DNA of 64,000 nt from Dreissena polymorpha (Eukaryota > Mollusca > Bivalvia > Myida > Dreissenidae). A program made the position numbers and the translations under genes. Positions 1 to 9,462 of this stretch are shown piece by piece (the first letter of the stretch is position 1; each line of letters opens with the position of its first letter). The notes beneath the pieces were generated by a model. The model had not been told where the DNA came from. It saw only the letters and a list, made by a program, of their open reading frames with translations, and did no database searches. The stretch covers positions 15,420,437-15,484,436 of the forward strand of contig NC_068366.1 in NCBI RefSeq assembly GCF_020536995.1, in the 5' to 3' direction.

Positions 1-578
1 TTAATATAAAGTGGAAATGTTGAACCACTTTGTGATCTGGAAAGTTCCAAAATACTAAGATTTCTGTTAATTTCAAACAAAGTACACACCCATGTAACTT
101 TTCTCTCTAATTTATATAAAATTAAAAGTAATTTCATTTGATAACAACATTTTAAAACACAGATCACAAAGTTGAAAGACTCCAACAACTCCATTGCAGC
201 ATATGCTGAACAATGGGTCTAGTTATGATGATGCCACATACAATAGTATGTGTTTCCACCATTCCTAATTATACAAATTGGGCTATTCTCTCTTTCTTTT
301 TTTTAACATAAACAACAACAATAAAATAATATAACATCTTCAAAGTAGTCTATTAGTATAAACAATGTATGTGTGACTTTAAATGCAAATGAAATTTAAG
401 TACTTTAACAGTGATTCATTTTGCCAATTCCCCGTGTCAGACCATGTTTTTTTCTGGGGATGCATCATTCTCAAACATGTGCGTCCTCGGGTTGCATTGT
501 TTAAAAACTCTGATTTTCAACATTGTCAAAGTTGTACATGATACCGAGTTCGATTCGTGGAGATAAGCAAACACATGT
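1..578. other. AT-rich stretch, no gene seen
   Basis: No open frame with recognisable protein content, no splice-bounded exon and no strong repeat structure was seen on either strand. Confidence 0.5.
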
Positions 579-903
579 CAGGGCTAAACATTAACAGTTG
601 TTCTACTGCCCCTGGCAAGTAAAGTTGGGTCCGGGCAAGTTATTTTATAATCTAGTTGTCCACCCAGGCAAGTGCAAAAAAGAACAAAGTGCATTACATT
701 TAGACTTTAATTAGACTATAATTGCTGTAATCATTTTGTTAAATGTGCAAAAATAAAAAAAGGTTTCGTGGTGTATCAATTTGATCTTTATTAAAAAATA
801 TGAGGTTTACAGTTAATGTGATATTTCATGTTTGGGCAAGTGACTTTAGTTACGTTCAGGGCAAGTAGATTTTCTAGGTACTTTAGGTTAATGTTGAGCT
901 CTG
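579..903. mobile_element. Short non-autonomous CAG...CTG transposon, 5-bp TSD
   Basis: The left end reads CAGGGCTAAACATTAAC. The complement of the right end reads CAGAGCTCAACATTAAC, so the two ends are imperfect terminal inverted repeats. Both sides are flanked by the 5-mer CATGT (574-578 and 904-908), a target-site duplication. The word GGGCAAGT or its variants recurs several times just inside both ends. There is no coding capacity. CAGGG termini suggest a hAT-like superfamily; the 5-bp duplication is shorter than the usual 8 bp, so the family call is inference. Confidence 0.8.
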
Positions 904-1166
904 CATGTCAACACCATTTTGAAAAGTAGAACGGAAGTCACATTACTTCATTTGGAAAGAAGTACACGTATTTTGATTGGTTGAAATATATCAATTATTC
1001 AACCAGTTACGGCATTTTATTAAAACTTCGTTGGACGTTTAATTGGCTGTCCCGGATGGTAAACAAAGAAAAAGCCACCCTAAAAGGTTTTCAAAATTGA
1101 TCATCAACAATTTAAACTCGCTGTGTAGATATTTATTGATAACGCAGCATCGATGTAAACCACGTG

Positions 1167-1560
1167 GTTTAAATGTCTGGAAATGCACTAAAGTGTATTA
1201 ATGCGCTTCAAAAATTCACTTTGAATACTCCATGAAGTGTATTATTTGTATGAGTGTATTAATGCGCATTAAAAAATTTACTTTGACCATGAAGTGTATT
1301 ATTTGTATGTCTTAAAATACACTAAAGTGTATAAATGCGCTTAAAAATAAACTTAAGCGCACTTATTATCATAATAAACGCACTTTAGTGTATTATTTCG
1401 TGGAAAAAATACACTTATATGTATAAACACACTAGTAAAAAGTGTTTTTTTTAACAGAATAAAATGCACTTGTTAAGCAAAAAATACGGTGCCAATAACA
1501 TGCGCATTTAATGCGCATTTAATGTGCATTAAATGCGCATTTAGTGCACTTTTTCGAGAA
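1167..1560. repeat. AT-rich block of CACTAAAGTGTATT and ATGCGCATT words
   Basis: The words CACTAAAGTGTAT and ATGCGC(A/T)T recur in direct and inverted orientation, and the block ends in head-to-tail copies of ATGCGCATTTA near 1500-1545. It looks like a non-coding repeat or degraded transposon end; no boundaries or target duplication could be fixed. Confidence 0.45.
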
Positions 1561-1595
1561 GGGGTCCTCTCATGATAGTTAGTAAGTGTACCAAG

Positions 1596-1730
1596 TTTGA
1601 ATGCAATAGCATTCATACTTTCTGAGAAAAGTGGACCTAAACGCAAAACTTAACCGGACGCCAACGCCAACGCCGACGCCAAGGTGATGACAATAGCTCA
1701 TAATTTTTTTTTTTTAAATAGATGAGCTAA
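1596..1730. repeat. Interspersed repeat tail with GACGCCAACGCCGACGCC run
   Basis: A GC-rich run of ACGCC units (about 1658-1682) is followed by a GTGATGACAATAGCTCAT motif and a poly-T tract, with ATGAGCTAAAA after it (GAGCT is present inverted as AGCTC). This combination is, from memory, a frequent interspersed repeat end in bivalve genomes; the family is not named here. Confidence 0.45.
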
Positions 1731-1984
1731 AAAGGAAAAAACAAATTGGTCTTCATTTATTTATTTTGTGTTCCTCATAAATAAAGTAAGTTAACATTTC
1801 TTCTGTGATCAGCTGGGCATGAATAACTAAGTAAGCAGCATTTTAGCAGTGATATAGGAAAGATTGTTAGTCATATCAGTCCTTTGCAATCTTTCTTTCA
1901 CACATATTTGAAGGACAAGTGCATGTGTTTGCAGGACGAGTGAAAATTTTAATACACTTGTCCTGCAGGACGAGTGCAATTTAT

Positions 1985-3066
1985 AACTAGAAATGGTGCG
2001 GCAGAGGCCGACGCGTATCCCCACACCGCATGTTTGACCCAGGGGCGCCCCAGGGTTGATAATGGGGCCATGCATAGTTGAGATTGACCGTATTGTCAAA
2101 AGAGAAGTTCAGTATCAATTAGAAGTGAATCGGTGAAGAAATGAAGAAGTTATTGTAAAAGGCAATTTTGGGTGGGTGTGGCCTATGTGGGCGGGGCGCC
2201 CCAGGGTTGGTAATGGGGCCATGCATAGTTGAGATTGACCGTATTGTCATAAGAGAAGTTCAGTATCAATTAGAAGTGAATCGGTGTAGAAATGAAGAAA
2301 TTATAGTAAAAGGCAATTTTGGGTGGGTGTGGCCTATGTGGGCGGGGCGCCCCAGGGTTGGTAATGGGGCCATGCATAGTTGAGATTGACCGTATTGTCA
2401 GATGAGAAGTTCAGTATCAATTAGAAGTGAATCGGTGTAGAAATGAAGAATTTATAGTAAAAGGCAATTTTGGGAGGGTGTGGCCTATGTGGGCGGGGCG
2501 CCCCAGGGTTGGTAATGGGGCCATGCATAGTTGAGATTGACCGTATTGTCATAAGAGAGGTTCAGTATCAATTTGAAGTGCATCCGTGTAGAAATGAAGA
2601 AATTATAGTAAAAGGCAATTTTGGGTGGGCGTGATCTATGTGGGCGGGGCGCCCCAGGGTTGGTGATGGGGCCATGCATAGTTGAGATTGACCGTATTGT
2701 TATAAGAGAAGTTCAGTATCAATTAGAAGTGAATCGATGTAGAAATGAAGAAGTTACAGTAAAAGGCAATTTTGGGTGGGTGTGGCCTATGTGGACAGGG
2801 CACCCCAGGGTTGGTAATGGGGCCATGCATAGTTGAGGTTGACCGTATTGTCATAAGAGAGGTTCAGTATCAATTTGAAGTAAATCGGTGTAGAAATGAA
2901 GAAATTATAGTAAAAGGCAATTTTGGGTGGGCGTGGTCTATGTGGGCGGGGCGCCCCAGGGTTGGTGATGGGCCATGCATAGTTGAGATTGACCGTATTA
3001 TCCTAAGAGATGTTCAGTATCAATTTGAAGTAAATCGGTGTAGAAATGAAGAAGTTAATGTAAAAT
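1985..3066. repeat. 151-bp tandem array, about seven units
   Basis: The phrase CCAGGGTTGGTAATGGGGCC recurs at about 2051, 2202, 2353, 2504, 2655, 2806 and 2957, spaced exactly 151 bp apart. Units are GC-rich around GGCGGGGCGCCCC and AT-rich elsewhere, and differ by a few substitutions. Because 151 is not a multiple of three, the reading frame changes from unit to unit, so the short open frames here are not genes. The lead-in (1990-2050, GGTGCGGCAGAGGCCGACGC) recurs as a single degraded unit near 45800-45910. Confidence 0.93.
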
Positions 3067-3325
3067 AACATAAAAAAATGAGTGAAAATCTCTGACCCGG
3101 CCCCACCCCAACCCCCAAAACTTTTGACCCAGGGGTCAGATCAAAATTCCAAATAGTGCAGGTTCGCACATATGCTCATAGCTACCATGTGTGTAAGTTT
3201 CAAGGTTCTAGTACTTATAGTGTAGGAGGAGATAGTGGCCTGGACGGACGGACAGACGGACGGACAGACGGCGGAGATAACCACAATATCCCCACGCTTT
3301 TCAAAAAGCGTGGGGATAAATATTT
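3067..3325. repeat. Interspersed repeat end with GACGGACGGACAGACGG run and terminal hairpin
   Basis: The stretch from TGAGTGAAAATCTCTGACCC to the run of GACGGACGG units also occurs at 46795-46990 and 57883-58015. It ends here in a short palindrome, ATCCCCACGC-TTTTCAAAAA-GCGTGGGGAT, at about 3288-3317. No coding capacity. It lies directly after the 151-bp array, and a unit of that array also precedes this repeat near 45.8-46.8 kb, so the two belong to one repeat family. Confidence 0.7.
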
Positions 3326-3420
3326 TTGTCCCCTGACAAATGTGCATGTTATATCTTGACAGCTATACATTGAACTTGGTTTAATGCGTCAATGTCAAAG
3401 ATGCACCATTACAGTTAGTT

Positions 3421-3585
3421 TTAACCAATTTATTTTAGCTTGATTGAATCAACAGCTTTCGGCTACCCCTAAGTCTTGAGTCGGTTTCCTGGGAAAGAAG
3501 ACCAGTACTTGGATTCAGTAGAAAGATTTTCAGAATGACCTCTCGTTCACAGGGTGGACACCATATCCACTTAACCATTGCGACC
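3421..3585 (-). mobile_element. tRNA-derived SINE fragment
   Basis: Read on the minus strand it begins GGTCGCAATGGTTAAGTGGA, which contains an excellent RNA polymerase III A-box (TGGTTAAGTGG). A central segment follows with CCCAGGAAACCGACTC, resembling the conserved middle of molluscan SINEs, and then an AT-rich tail. The B-box is weak. No target duplication was identified. Family assignment is inference. Confidence 0.6.
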
Positions 3586-3713
3586 TTAATTAATAAAAAA
3601 TGTACTGTACAACTTATTTTATACAAATTATACAAATAACATAAATAAAACTTTCATAAACATACTTTATATTGATATAAAACATACTTAAACAGGTTTG
3701 TGCTATTTTTCAG

Positions 3714-3824
3714 GTTCCTGGATATCCTGCCTGGTTCAATGTCATTTATGCCGATGATCAGGCGGTCTATTCTATTCAGCTTGGTGATGATTATCGAGAG
3801 GGAGATGTAGTCATCAAGGCATGA
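3714..3824 (+). CDS. Terminal exon with Spin/Ssty (Spindlin-like) repeat
   Basis: A clean acceptor (pyrimidine tract then CAG at 3711-3713) opens 36 codons ending in TGA at 3822-3824. The peptide starts VPGYPAWFNVIYADDQAVYS and continues with QLGDDYREGD. Spacing of VP, a hydrophobic run, Y, VY, L and an acidic D matches a Spin/Ssty repeat, the Tudor-like unit by which Spindlin proteins read methylated histone tails in the nucleus. An AATAAA poly(A) signal lies 263 bp downstream (4087-4092). Earlier exons were not found in the window, possibly because the 151-bp array and SINE fill that side. Splice site and stop are seen; the family call rests on remembered sequence and is tentative. Confidence 0.42.
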   Translation, partial: VPGYPAWFNVIYADDQAVYSIQLGDDYREGDVVIKA

Positions 3825-4203
3825 TATTTATTTTACTAATCTTAAGTATGTGAGCAAAGAAGAAATAAGCTGTTAAATGTTTTAGTTGATGTCCTTTCTG
3901 TTCATTGAATTGTTGGGAAATGTTAATAAGTCATCAATGCTGGCCGAAAAGCTTTGGGCGCAGTTTTTTTTACTTTGTTGATAGTAAATGCAACTAGATG
4001 TTAGTTATTCTCGTAGATTTTGAGAAAAGTGGCATTAATATTATTTATTAAAGCTTGCCGTAATATAATGTGTAACAGTGTTAAAAAATAAAGCTTGATG
4101 AATTACTGTGGTGGATCTGTGTTTGTGTGTCTTTTTTACTACAGTTACCCGACACAATTTACACAAAGAATAAAGTGTCTTAAATAGCAATTACTCAATA
4201 TAG

Positions 4204-5674
4204 CAGGGGTTTTTTTTAGAGAAAGGGGAAGACGCTGGACGCTGGGTGAAAGGGGAAAAAAAAGAGTGCGAAAGAGAGATATTAGGGGAAAAAATAATAA
4301 AGAGCTGCGCCATGAGCGCATGATACGCCCGTCGTTCGCCAATGAAGTAGTAAGGTAATAAATAACCCTTTGAATCATTTTTTTACTTCAGTTTATTTGT
4401 ATTTGAATACATGGTTTATTTTATAAGAACATGAGCATGGAGCGCCGTCTCCTTGACATTCAACAAAGTCCCATAACTGTGGAACAACAATTCAGAATTC
4501 CGTCAAAAACGAAAGGGGATCAGGGTTTATCAATATTAAGATTGTGTTGAAATTTGAAAAAAATCCATCGAAGGATATTTGAGCTACAGTAGGACATTCA
4601 ATGAAATCACGAAATTTTGACGAACAAAGTCCCATAACTCTGGAACGACAATTCAGAATTCCGTCAAAAACGAAAGGGGATCAGGGTTTATCAATATTAA
4701 GATTGCGTTAAAATTTGAAGAAAATCTGTCAAAGGATATTTGACGTAGCGTACGACATTAACAGACGGACAGACGGACGCGGGGTATACCATAATACGTC
4801 CCGTCATAGACGGGCGTATAAAAACTGTTCATTTCAATGTCTATAACTCATCAAAAGAGACTTGTCTCTGTCCTTTTTGTTCTTAAACACATTTAACAGG
4901 TATTAAAGTCAAAGTCCATAATAAAGTTGCAGGTGTAGATCTAATAATGGGAAATGTTTTCAACTATATTTTTGTACTGGGGCCGGGGGACGATGTCAAT
5001 TTTGTGATTTCAATTTCATGATGAATGGGTTGACGATCTTGATTTGCTACAGTATTGGAAGGGAAAGGAGCGGCAGCTGCCGATTGTCTACTTTCACTTT
5101 CACAATGTTCGATGTTGATTACCTCGGAATCCTGCTCGGTTTTAACGGTTTTCGGTGATTCTTTCTTAAAAAATGCCTCGATGCGTTCAGTATCTTCCGA
5201 GTTCGAATGTTTTATTTTGTTTGTGTAAGAACGCTAATTGTGAGACATTTTTTTCTGTTTTCACGTTTATACCTCGGCTTGCACATAGCCCGGATGAAAA
5301 TTCGACTGGTTTCCGGTAATTAATTGACGAAACACCCTTCACGCGCAAGACCGGTATCCAGTAAAATAGTCACATGATTATTACGATTAGTCGCCCAGTT
5401 TACATGACGTAATTTAAGAGCTATATTTAGAATAACTGGGATTCCCAGATGTTGTGTGTTCGTCTGGAGAGAGAGAGCGCGAATTCGTTGTACATGGTGC
5501 AAATTGGATAATTGTCGAATGCCCCAAGGAAAAATAAACATTTCTTTGAGAGAAAATATTATATTTTGGTGAAAAATGATATTTTTGGTGGGGAAATTGT
5601 ATTTTAAGGGGAAAAATTCTGGTAGGGGAAGACGCCGAATATCGGCGTCACTTTCTTAGTAAAAAAAAACCCTG
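4204..5674. mobile_element. 1.47 kb CAG...CTG transposon, 5-bp TSD TATAG
   Basis: It starts CAGGGGTTTTTTTTAGAGAA and ends with the complement of CAGGGTTTTTTTTTACTAAG. TATAG flanks both sides (4199-4203, 5675-5679). GGGGAA / TTCCCC words are packed at both ends. Most of the element is the reverse complement of the copy at 9463-10993, so the two are members of one family in opposite orientation. It carries a separate insertion at about 4297-4820. Its interior holds no convincing open frame. Confidence 0.88.
4297..4820. mobile_element. Repeat inserted in the 4204-5674 element, with a 163-bp internal duplication
   Basis: This segment is absent from the sister copy at 9463-10993, where AACAGTTTTTATTTTTTCCC is continuous. 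It contains ACGCCCGTCG near one end and GACGGGCGTATA at the other, which are inverted relative to each other. Two copies of a unit beginning CAAAGTCCCATAACT start at 4463 and 4626, 163 bp apart. Confidence 0.7.
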
Positions 5675-5679
5675 TATAG

Positions 5680-6440
5680 AGTGTTTATACATTGAAATTA
5701 CAGTAATTTTGAGTAATCATTGTATTCCTTTCATTGAGACCTTTACAAGGGTGTCAGACAATTGTATTTTTATTAAAAAAAAAATAAGTTGATATGTATG
5801 CACCATAATCTGGCAGACAAAATTAATGTTCGCAAAATGTCAAAGGGCCATAACTCCCTTCAGGTTCGGTCTAATTTAAAACCAGTGGTACCATTGTGTT
5901 TGTCTCAATGAGATTTTTTCAATGATATATGACACTTGTATATGTATTACAAATAAAAAATGCCTTTCTGAAGCTACATGCATACCAAAAATCAAGTCGT
6001 TATCTTCAATATTGCAAAAGGGGTGATGGAGGTTTCGTCACAATGCAGTTTCGTCACACTGATATTATTGTGACAGGGTGGATTTCACATCAAAATTTTA
6101 GTATAGTTGTATGTAACCTGTTTTATGTGGTTACGTCTTTTGTGTAAATGTACGGTATTGTTTCACGAGCTCGCGCGCCAGAACAAATATGTCAAGAGAC
6201 TAGTGAACATCTGTCAACTTTAAACTTCTTTAAATTATTAGGTATCATTATACAATAGGTATGTACAAATGTGTAAATAAGTAATTACTGATTGTAATGC
6301 TGTTGCACATGCTTGTCAACTGTCATAAAGATTTATTTAAGATCAGCAATTTAACGCATTTATGAGATTTGTAATTCTTCTATGGTTCAAGATGGTTTCT
6401 ATTTAAAATCACGTTTTCCTTTATTAATATGTGTGCACTT
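5680..6440. other. AT-rich stretch with short repeat fragments, no gene seen
   Basis: There are short pieces resembling other repeats (GGAGGTTTCGTCACA at about 6028, also near 7030 and in part near 14715) but no exon-like open frame. Confidence 0.4.
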
Positions 6441-6448
6441 TTTAACAG

Positions 6449-6517
6449 CTTGCAGAGTAACATCACTTGCGGACACGGATTCGGAAGAAGCGCTGCGACG
6501 CCAGATTCCATAAATTT
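6449..6517 (+). CDS. Possible penultimate exon, unrecognised gene
   Basis: The segment is bounded by TTTTTAACAG and GTGAGT. In the frame that continues into 6848 it reads LQSNITCGHGFGRSAATPDS followed by IN. A second frame is also open for most of the length, so the frame is not secure. It would join across a 330-bp intron to the candidate exon at 6848-6881. No upstream exon was found. Treat as a hypothesis based on splice signals alone. Confidence 0.25.
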
Positions 6518-6847
6518 GTGAGTAAATGTGTGTTGAAATGTGTATATGTATGTATGTGTTTCACATATGTATTTGTGTTTTGAGATATGTATTTGTATGT
6601 CAAGGTCAGTCGGTCTGGTCGCCACAACATTATTTTTTATGGAAAGATATTATATTCTGTAATTAATCTTATGTTGTAATTAGTACTAATGCGTCAAATG
6701 ATTGTTTCATCATTTGTTAATATATTTATCTATATATTGTTGTTATATTTGCTGTTATAAATACTTTTCATATATATCATATTATTTTACAGCAAGACAG
6801 CAATATTTATAATAATGTGTTATATGTTTGTTATTGTTTATTTGCAG

Positions 6848-6881
6848 GACGTCTATTGATTCCTTCTTCGGATCAGAATGA
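6848..6881 (+). CDS. Possible last exon ending in a PIP-box-like tail
   Basis: After TTATTTGCAG the frame joined from 6517 reads LTSIDSFFGSE then TGA. The string TSIDSFF resembles the second half of a PCNA-interacting PIP box (Q-x-x-I-x-x-F-F), with Leu instead of the usual Gln. The exon is very short and unsupported by homology, so confidence is low. Confidence 0.22.
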
Positions 6882-7083
6882 TTGTATTCCTAAATTAATT
6901 TATATTTATAAAACACTGAACTGAAAAGAAATAAGTAAAGAAGAACCCACGACTTTGTGTTTTCCATTTAACCAAATAAACATTTGGAGGAAAAGTACAT
7001 AAAGTTACATTATGAAGGAGGGCAGTGGAGGTTTCGTCACACTGATATATTGTATAGAATAAAATAAGATTGCAATTGAATAT

Positions 7084-7192
7084 CAGGTTGTTTTTTTGTC
7101 CCGATTTTATAGCCGAAATTAGGCTATGTTCCCAATCCCAAACAGTATACTTTTTTCCCAAAATGTGGCAAAATATTCCCAATTTCCAAAAA

Positions 7193-7232
<40 letters not shown>

Positions 7233-7844
7233 AGAAGTATTATGCGTATTTTTTCTCAATTTCAATTCAATTACATCTAACAAAGCAGGGTTTTTGTTCC
7301 ACTTTTTGGGAAGATAGCCCATGGCTTTGGAATTGGGAATTTTATCGACACTTTCATGAAATTGGGAAAATAAATTCATTAGCCTTTTTTCCACATGAAA
7401 AGTCCACTGATTAGGGAAATACTAAATTTGATATAACTCTTTATAATCATTCAAATTAAAAGAACAAAATCATATAATACTTTGTTAGATGTAATTGAAT
7501 TGAAATTGAGATAAAATACGCATTAGACTTTTTTTTTTTTTGGAAATTGGGAATTTTTTGCCACATTTTGGGAAAAAAGTATACTTTTTGGGATTGGGAA
7601 CATAGCCGAATTTCGGCTATAAAATCGGACCAAAAAAAACCCTGCAAAGTATTATATGATTTTGTTCTTTTAATTTGAATGATTATAAAGAGTTATATCA
7701 AATTTAGTAGTTCCCTAATCAGTGGACTTTTCATGTGGAAAAAAGGCTAATTGATTTATTTTCCCATTTTCATGAAAATGCCAATAAAATTCCCAATTCC
7801 AAAACCATGGGCTATCTTCCCAAAAAGTGGAGAAAAAAAACCTG
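7084..7844. mobile_element. Outer MITE copy (about 400 bp) split by a second copy of itself
   Basis: The left half is 7084-7285 and the right half 7650-7844. It begins CAGGTTGTTTTTTTGTCCCG and ends with the complement of CAGGTTTTTTTTCTCCACTT. It is flanked by AATAT on both sides (7079-7083, 7845-7849). Short words TTCCCAA / TTGGGAA recur near each end. A homopolymer run of about 30 T lies at 7198-7228. Confidence 0.88.
7286..7644. mobile_element. Inner MITE copy inserted in inverted orientation, TSD CAAAG
   Basis: It begins CAGGGTTTTTGTTCCACTTT and ends GGACCAAAAAAAACCCTG. CAAAG flanks both sides (7281-7285, 7645-7649). Its two halves are the reverse complements of the two halves of the outer copy, which shows that the uninterrupted target read ...TAACAAAGTATTATATG.... 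That provides an internal empty-site control for the 5-bp target duplication. Confidence 0.9.
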
Positions 7845-7849
7845 AATAT

Positions 7850-8530
7850 GATGTTGTTAATAAATATATTGGGATATATGCTTCTTTATGTTATTTTTTA
7901 GCGTTCTTGAGTTGAGTTTTGTAACAAATGATGGTTTTAATTGTATATATTATTTAAATGATTTATGTTTGACTTAGGTTAAACAGCGTACTGTTTGTTA
8001 GAATGAAGCGTATTTATTTTAGTAATTGTACTACCAGCTAAAACTGTAAAATTTTGTCAGTGTTATTTTATATTTAAATAGAAATATATTCACATGTAAC
8101 AGGCAATAATTAATGTCCTTTGATTTTAATAAATATGCTTTAAAAAGTAACTTTTTTTGTCTTTACTATTGATTTTACTAGAAAAATGTAACACTCGCAT
8201 TACACTTTGCATATTATCCCTTTTTCTACCATAATATCAACTTTTTCTGTGCGCGTAATATATGAATAAAACACATATTTGTGGAGCACATGAAAACACG
8301 TCCACACCCTATCGACTACCAATCTACGATTATAAGATATTTCAATTATTGATTACTTGATAGTGCAAACATATTAATTAGTGCATCGCAAACAATCAAT
8401 TAGCAACACACGCCTTTAATTGGCAGTTAAAGAAGTTGGCTTAAATTGGCAGCGTGGATTATACAAACTGTGTGTATTTATACATACAGAGTAAATAGCG
8501 TCTGTTAAACAAGAGTATCTAATAGGGGAG
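7850..8530. other. AT-rich stretch before the PHD/MULE gene, no feature resolved
   Basis: No open frame or repeat boundary was recognised. A promoter for the gene starting at 8560 could lie here, but no core promoter motif can be singled out. Confidence 0.35.
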
Positions 8531-8559
8531 TTGTTTCATTGCAACCACAAAATCCAATC

Positions 8560-8763
8560 ATGGCTTCAGAATATACATGCATACATTGCGAACGAAACGT
8601 GAATGACGATGATCGCTCAATATCGTGTGATCAATGCGAAAAATGGCAACACCTGTCTTGTGACACTGGTATCAGTCTAAGACAGTATCGCAAAATGATG
8701 AAGGGTGCTGTAGTAGAATGGAAATGTAGCGAATGCAGCCGACCAGCAGAAGTCGTACCGGAG
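8560..8763 (+). CDS. PHD zinc-finger first exon of a MULE-type transposase gene
   Basis: From the ATG at 8560 the peptide shows a complete C4HC3 PHD pattern: Cys7, Cys10, Cys23, Cys26, His31, Cys34, Cys56 and Cys59. PHD fingers bind histone tails in chromatin. The frame stays open to 8859, but reading on runs through a T tract into the next exon's acceptor. A donor-like GAG|GTACAA at 8763/8764 would give 68 codons in phase 0. The next recognisable exon (8814) needs phase 1, so the exon expected between them (often a FLYWCH-type finger in such genes) may be missing. I infer an internally deleted or decayed transposon-derived gene. Confidence 0.65.
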
Positions 8764-8813
8764 GTACAAATGGAAACAGCCGACATGGCAGAGGAGTTTT
8801 TTTTTTGTTTCAG

Positions 8814-9040
8814 CCGCGTGGCAGGTGATACGGCAATTGTACCCAAGAGCGACCGTTAAGGGCTGCGTGTTCCACTGGAACCAACGTGTGTACAGGAAGG
8901 TGGTTAATGAGGGTCTCACAACAGCTTATGCGGCAAATGGCGACAAGTTCCTCTTCTTGAGGAAACTCATGTCCTTGCCGTATCTACCGAGCGAACACAT
9001 CATTCCTGCCTTCAATCAGATGATGCTACAGGCTGAAGAG
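8814..9040 (+). CDS. MULE transposase domain exon
   Basis: The exon is bounded by TTGTTTCAG and GAAGAG|GTACTA. It encodes VIRQLYPRATVKGCVFHWNQ and then a helical stretch with PYLPSEHI. The VKGC-FHW-Q signature followed by R-V, a tyrosine-rich helix and LPYLP is typical of the C-terminal half of MULE (Mutator-like) transposase domains, which cut and paste DNA, or of host genes derived from them. 227 bp, ending in phase 0. The upstream catalytic part of the domain is not present, so this copy is not expected to be active. Confidence 0.75.
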
Positions 9041-9190
9041 GTACTAATAATAATTATTACTTACCTCATAATTATTTATGGTATACACATTAATTCAATG
9101 GTCTTCTATTGTTAATAACATTATATATTATAAAAAGTTCAGTAATTAAAATGTACTGTACGCATATGTCATAAATTTTGCTTATTCCAG

Positions 9191-9314
9191 TTTGGCGGTG
9201 CTCTTCTGAATGTCGTCAATTACGTTGAGCGCACGTGGATCCGGGGATCCATGTGGAAGCCGGAGAACTGGAGCGTCTATAGACAAACAGTTTGGACTAA
9301 CAACGATTTTGAAG
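9191..9314 (+). CDS. MULE transposase C-terminal exon
   Basis: After TTATTCCAG the frame reads FGGALLNVVNYVERTWI and on to WKPENWSVYRQ, TNNDFEG, ending GAAG|GTAGCT in phase 1. The pattern Y-x-x-x-W-I then W-x-P-x-x-W then TNN(D)-E-G-WH is diagnostic of the end of MULE transposases. It joins in frame to the exon at 11162. The intron between (9315-11161) has been expanded by transposon insertions. Confidence 0.75.
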
Positions 9315-9373
9315 GTAGCTTTTATTCAAAGAACAATTGATGTTATTCTGTTTTATATATATATATATATTAC

Positions 9374-9462
9374 AGGGCCCTCACACTACTTTGGGGGAAG
9401 GGGTCCGCAGCCCTTAGGAGGGGGAATTTTCGCTGCGTTTCCCTTTTTGGGGGATATTTTTA
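9374..9462. mobile_element. Left end only of a CAGGG-type element
   Basis: It begins CAGGGCCCTCACACTACTTT and is cut after 89 bp by the insertion of the 9463-10993 element. No matching right end was found beyond 10998, so the partner end is lost or lies elsewhere. Words GGGGGAA / TTTCCC recur as in the other families. Confidence 0.4.

Noticed and set aside
2168-3068. Repeated 64-98 codon open frames (GCGLCGRGAPGLVMGPCIVE).
   Set aside because: They follow the 151-bp array, whose period changes frame each unit.
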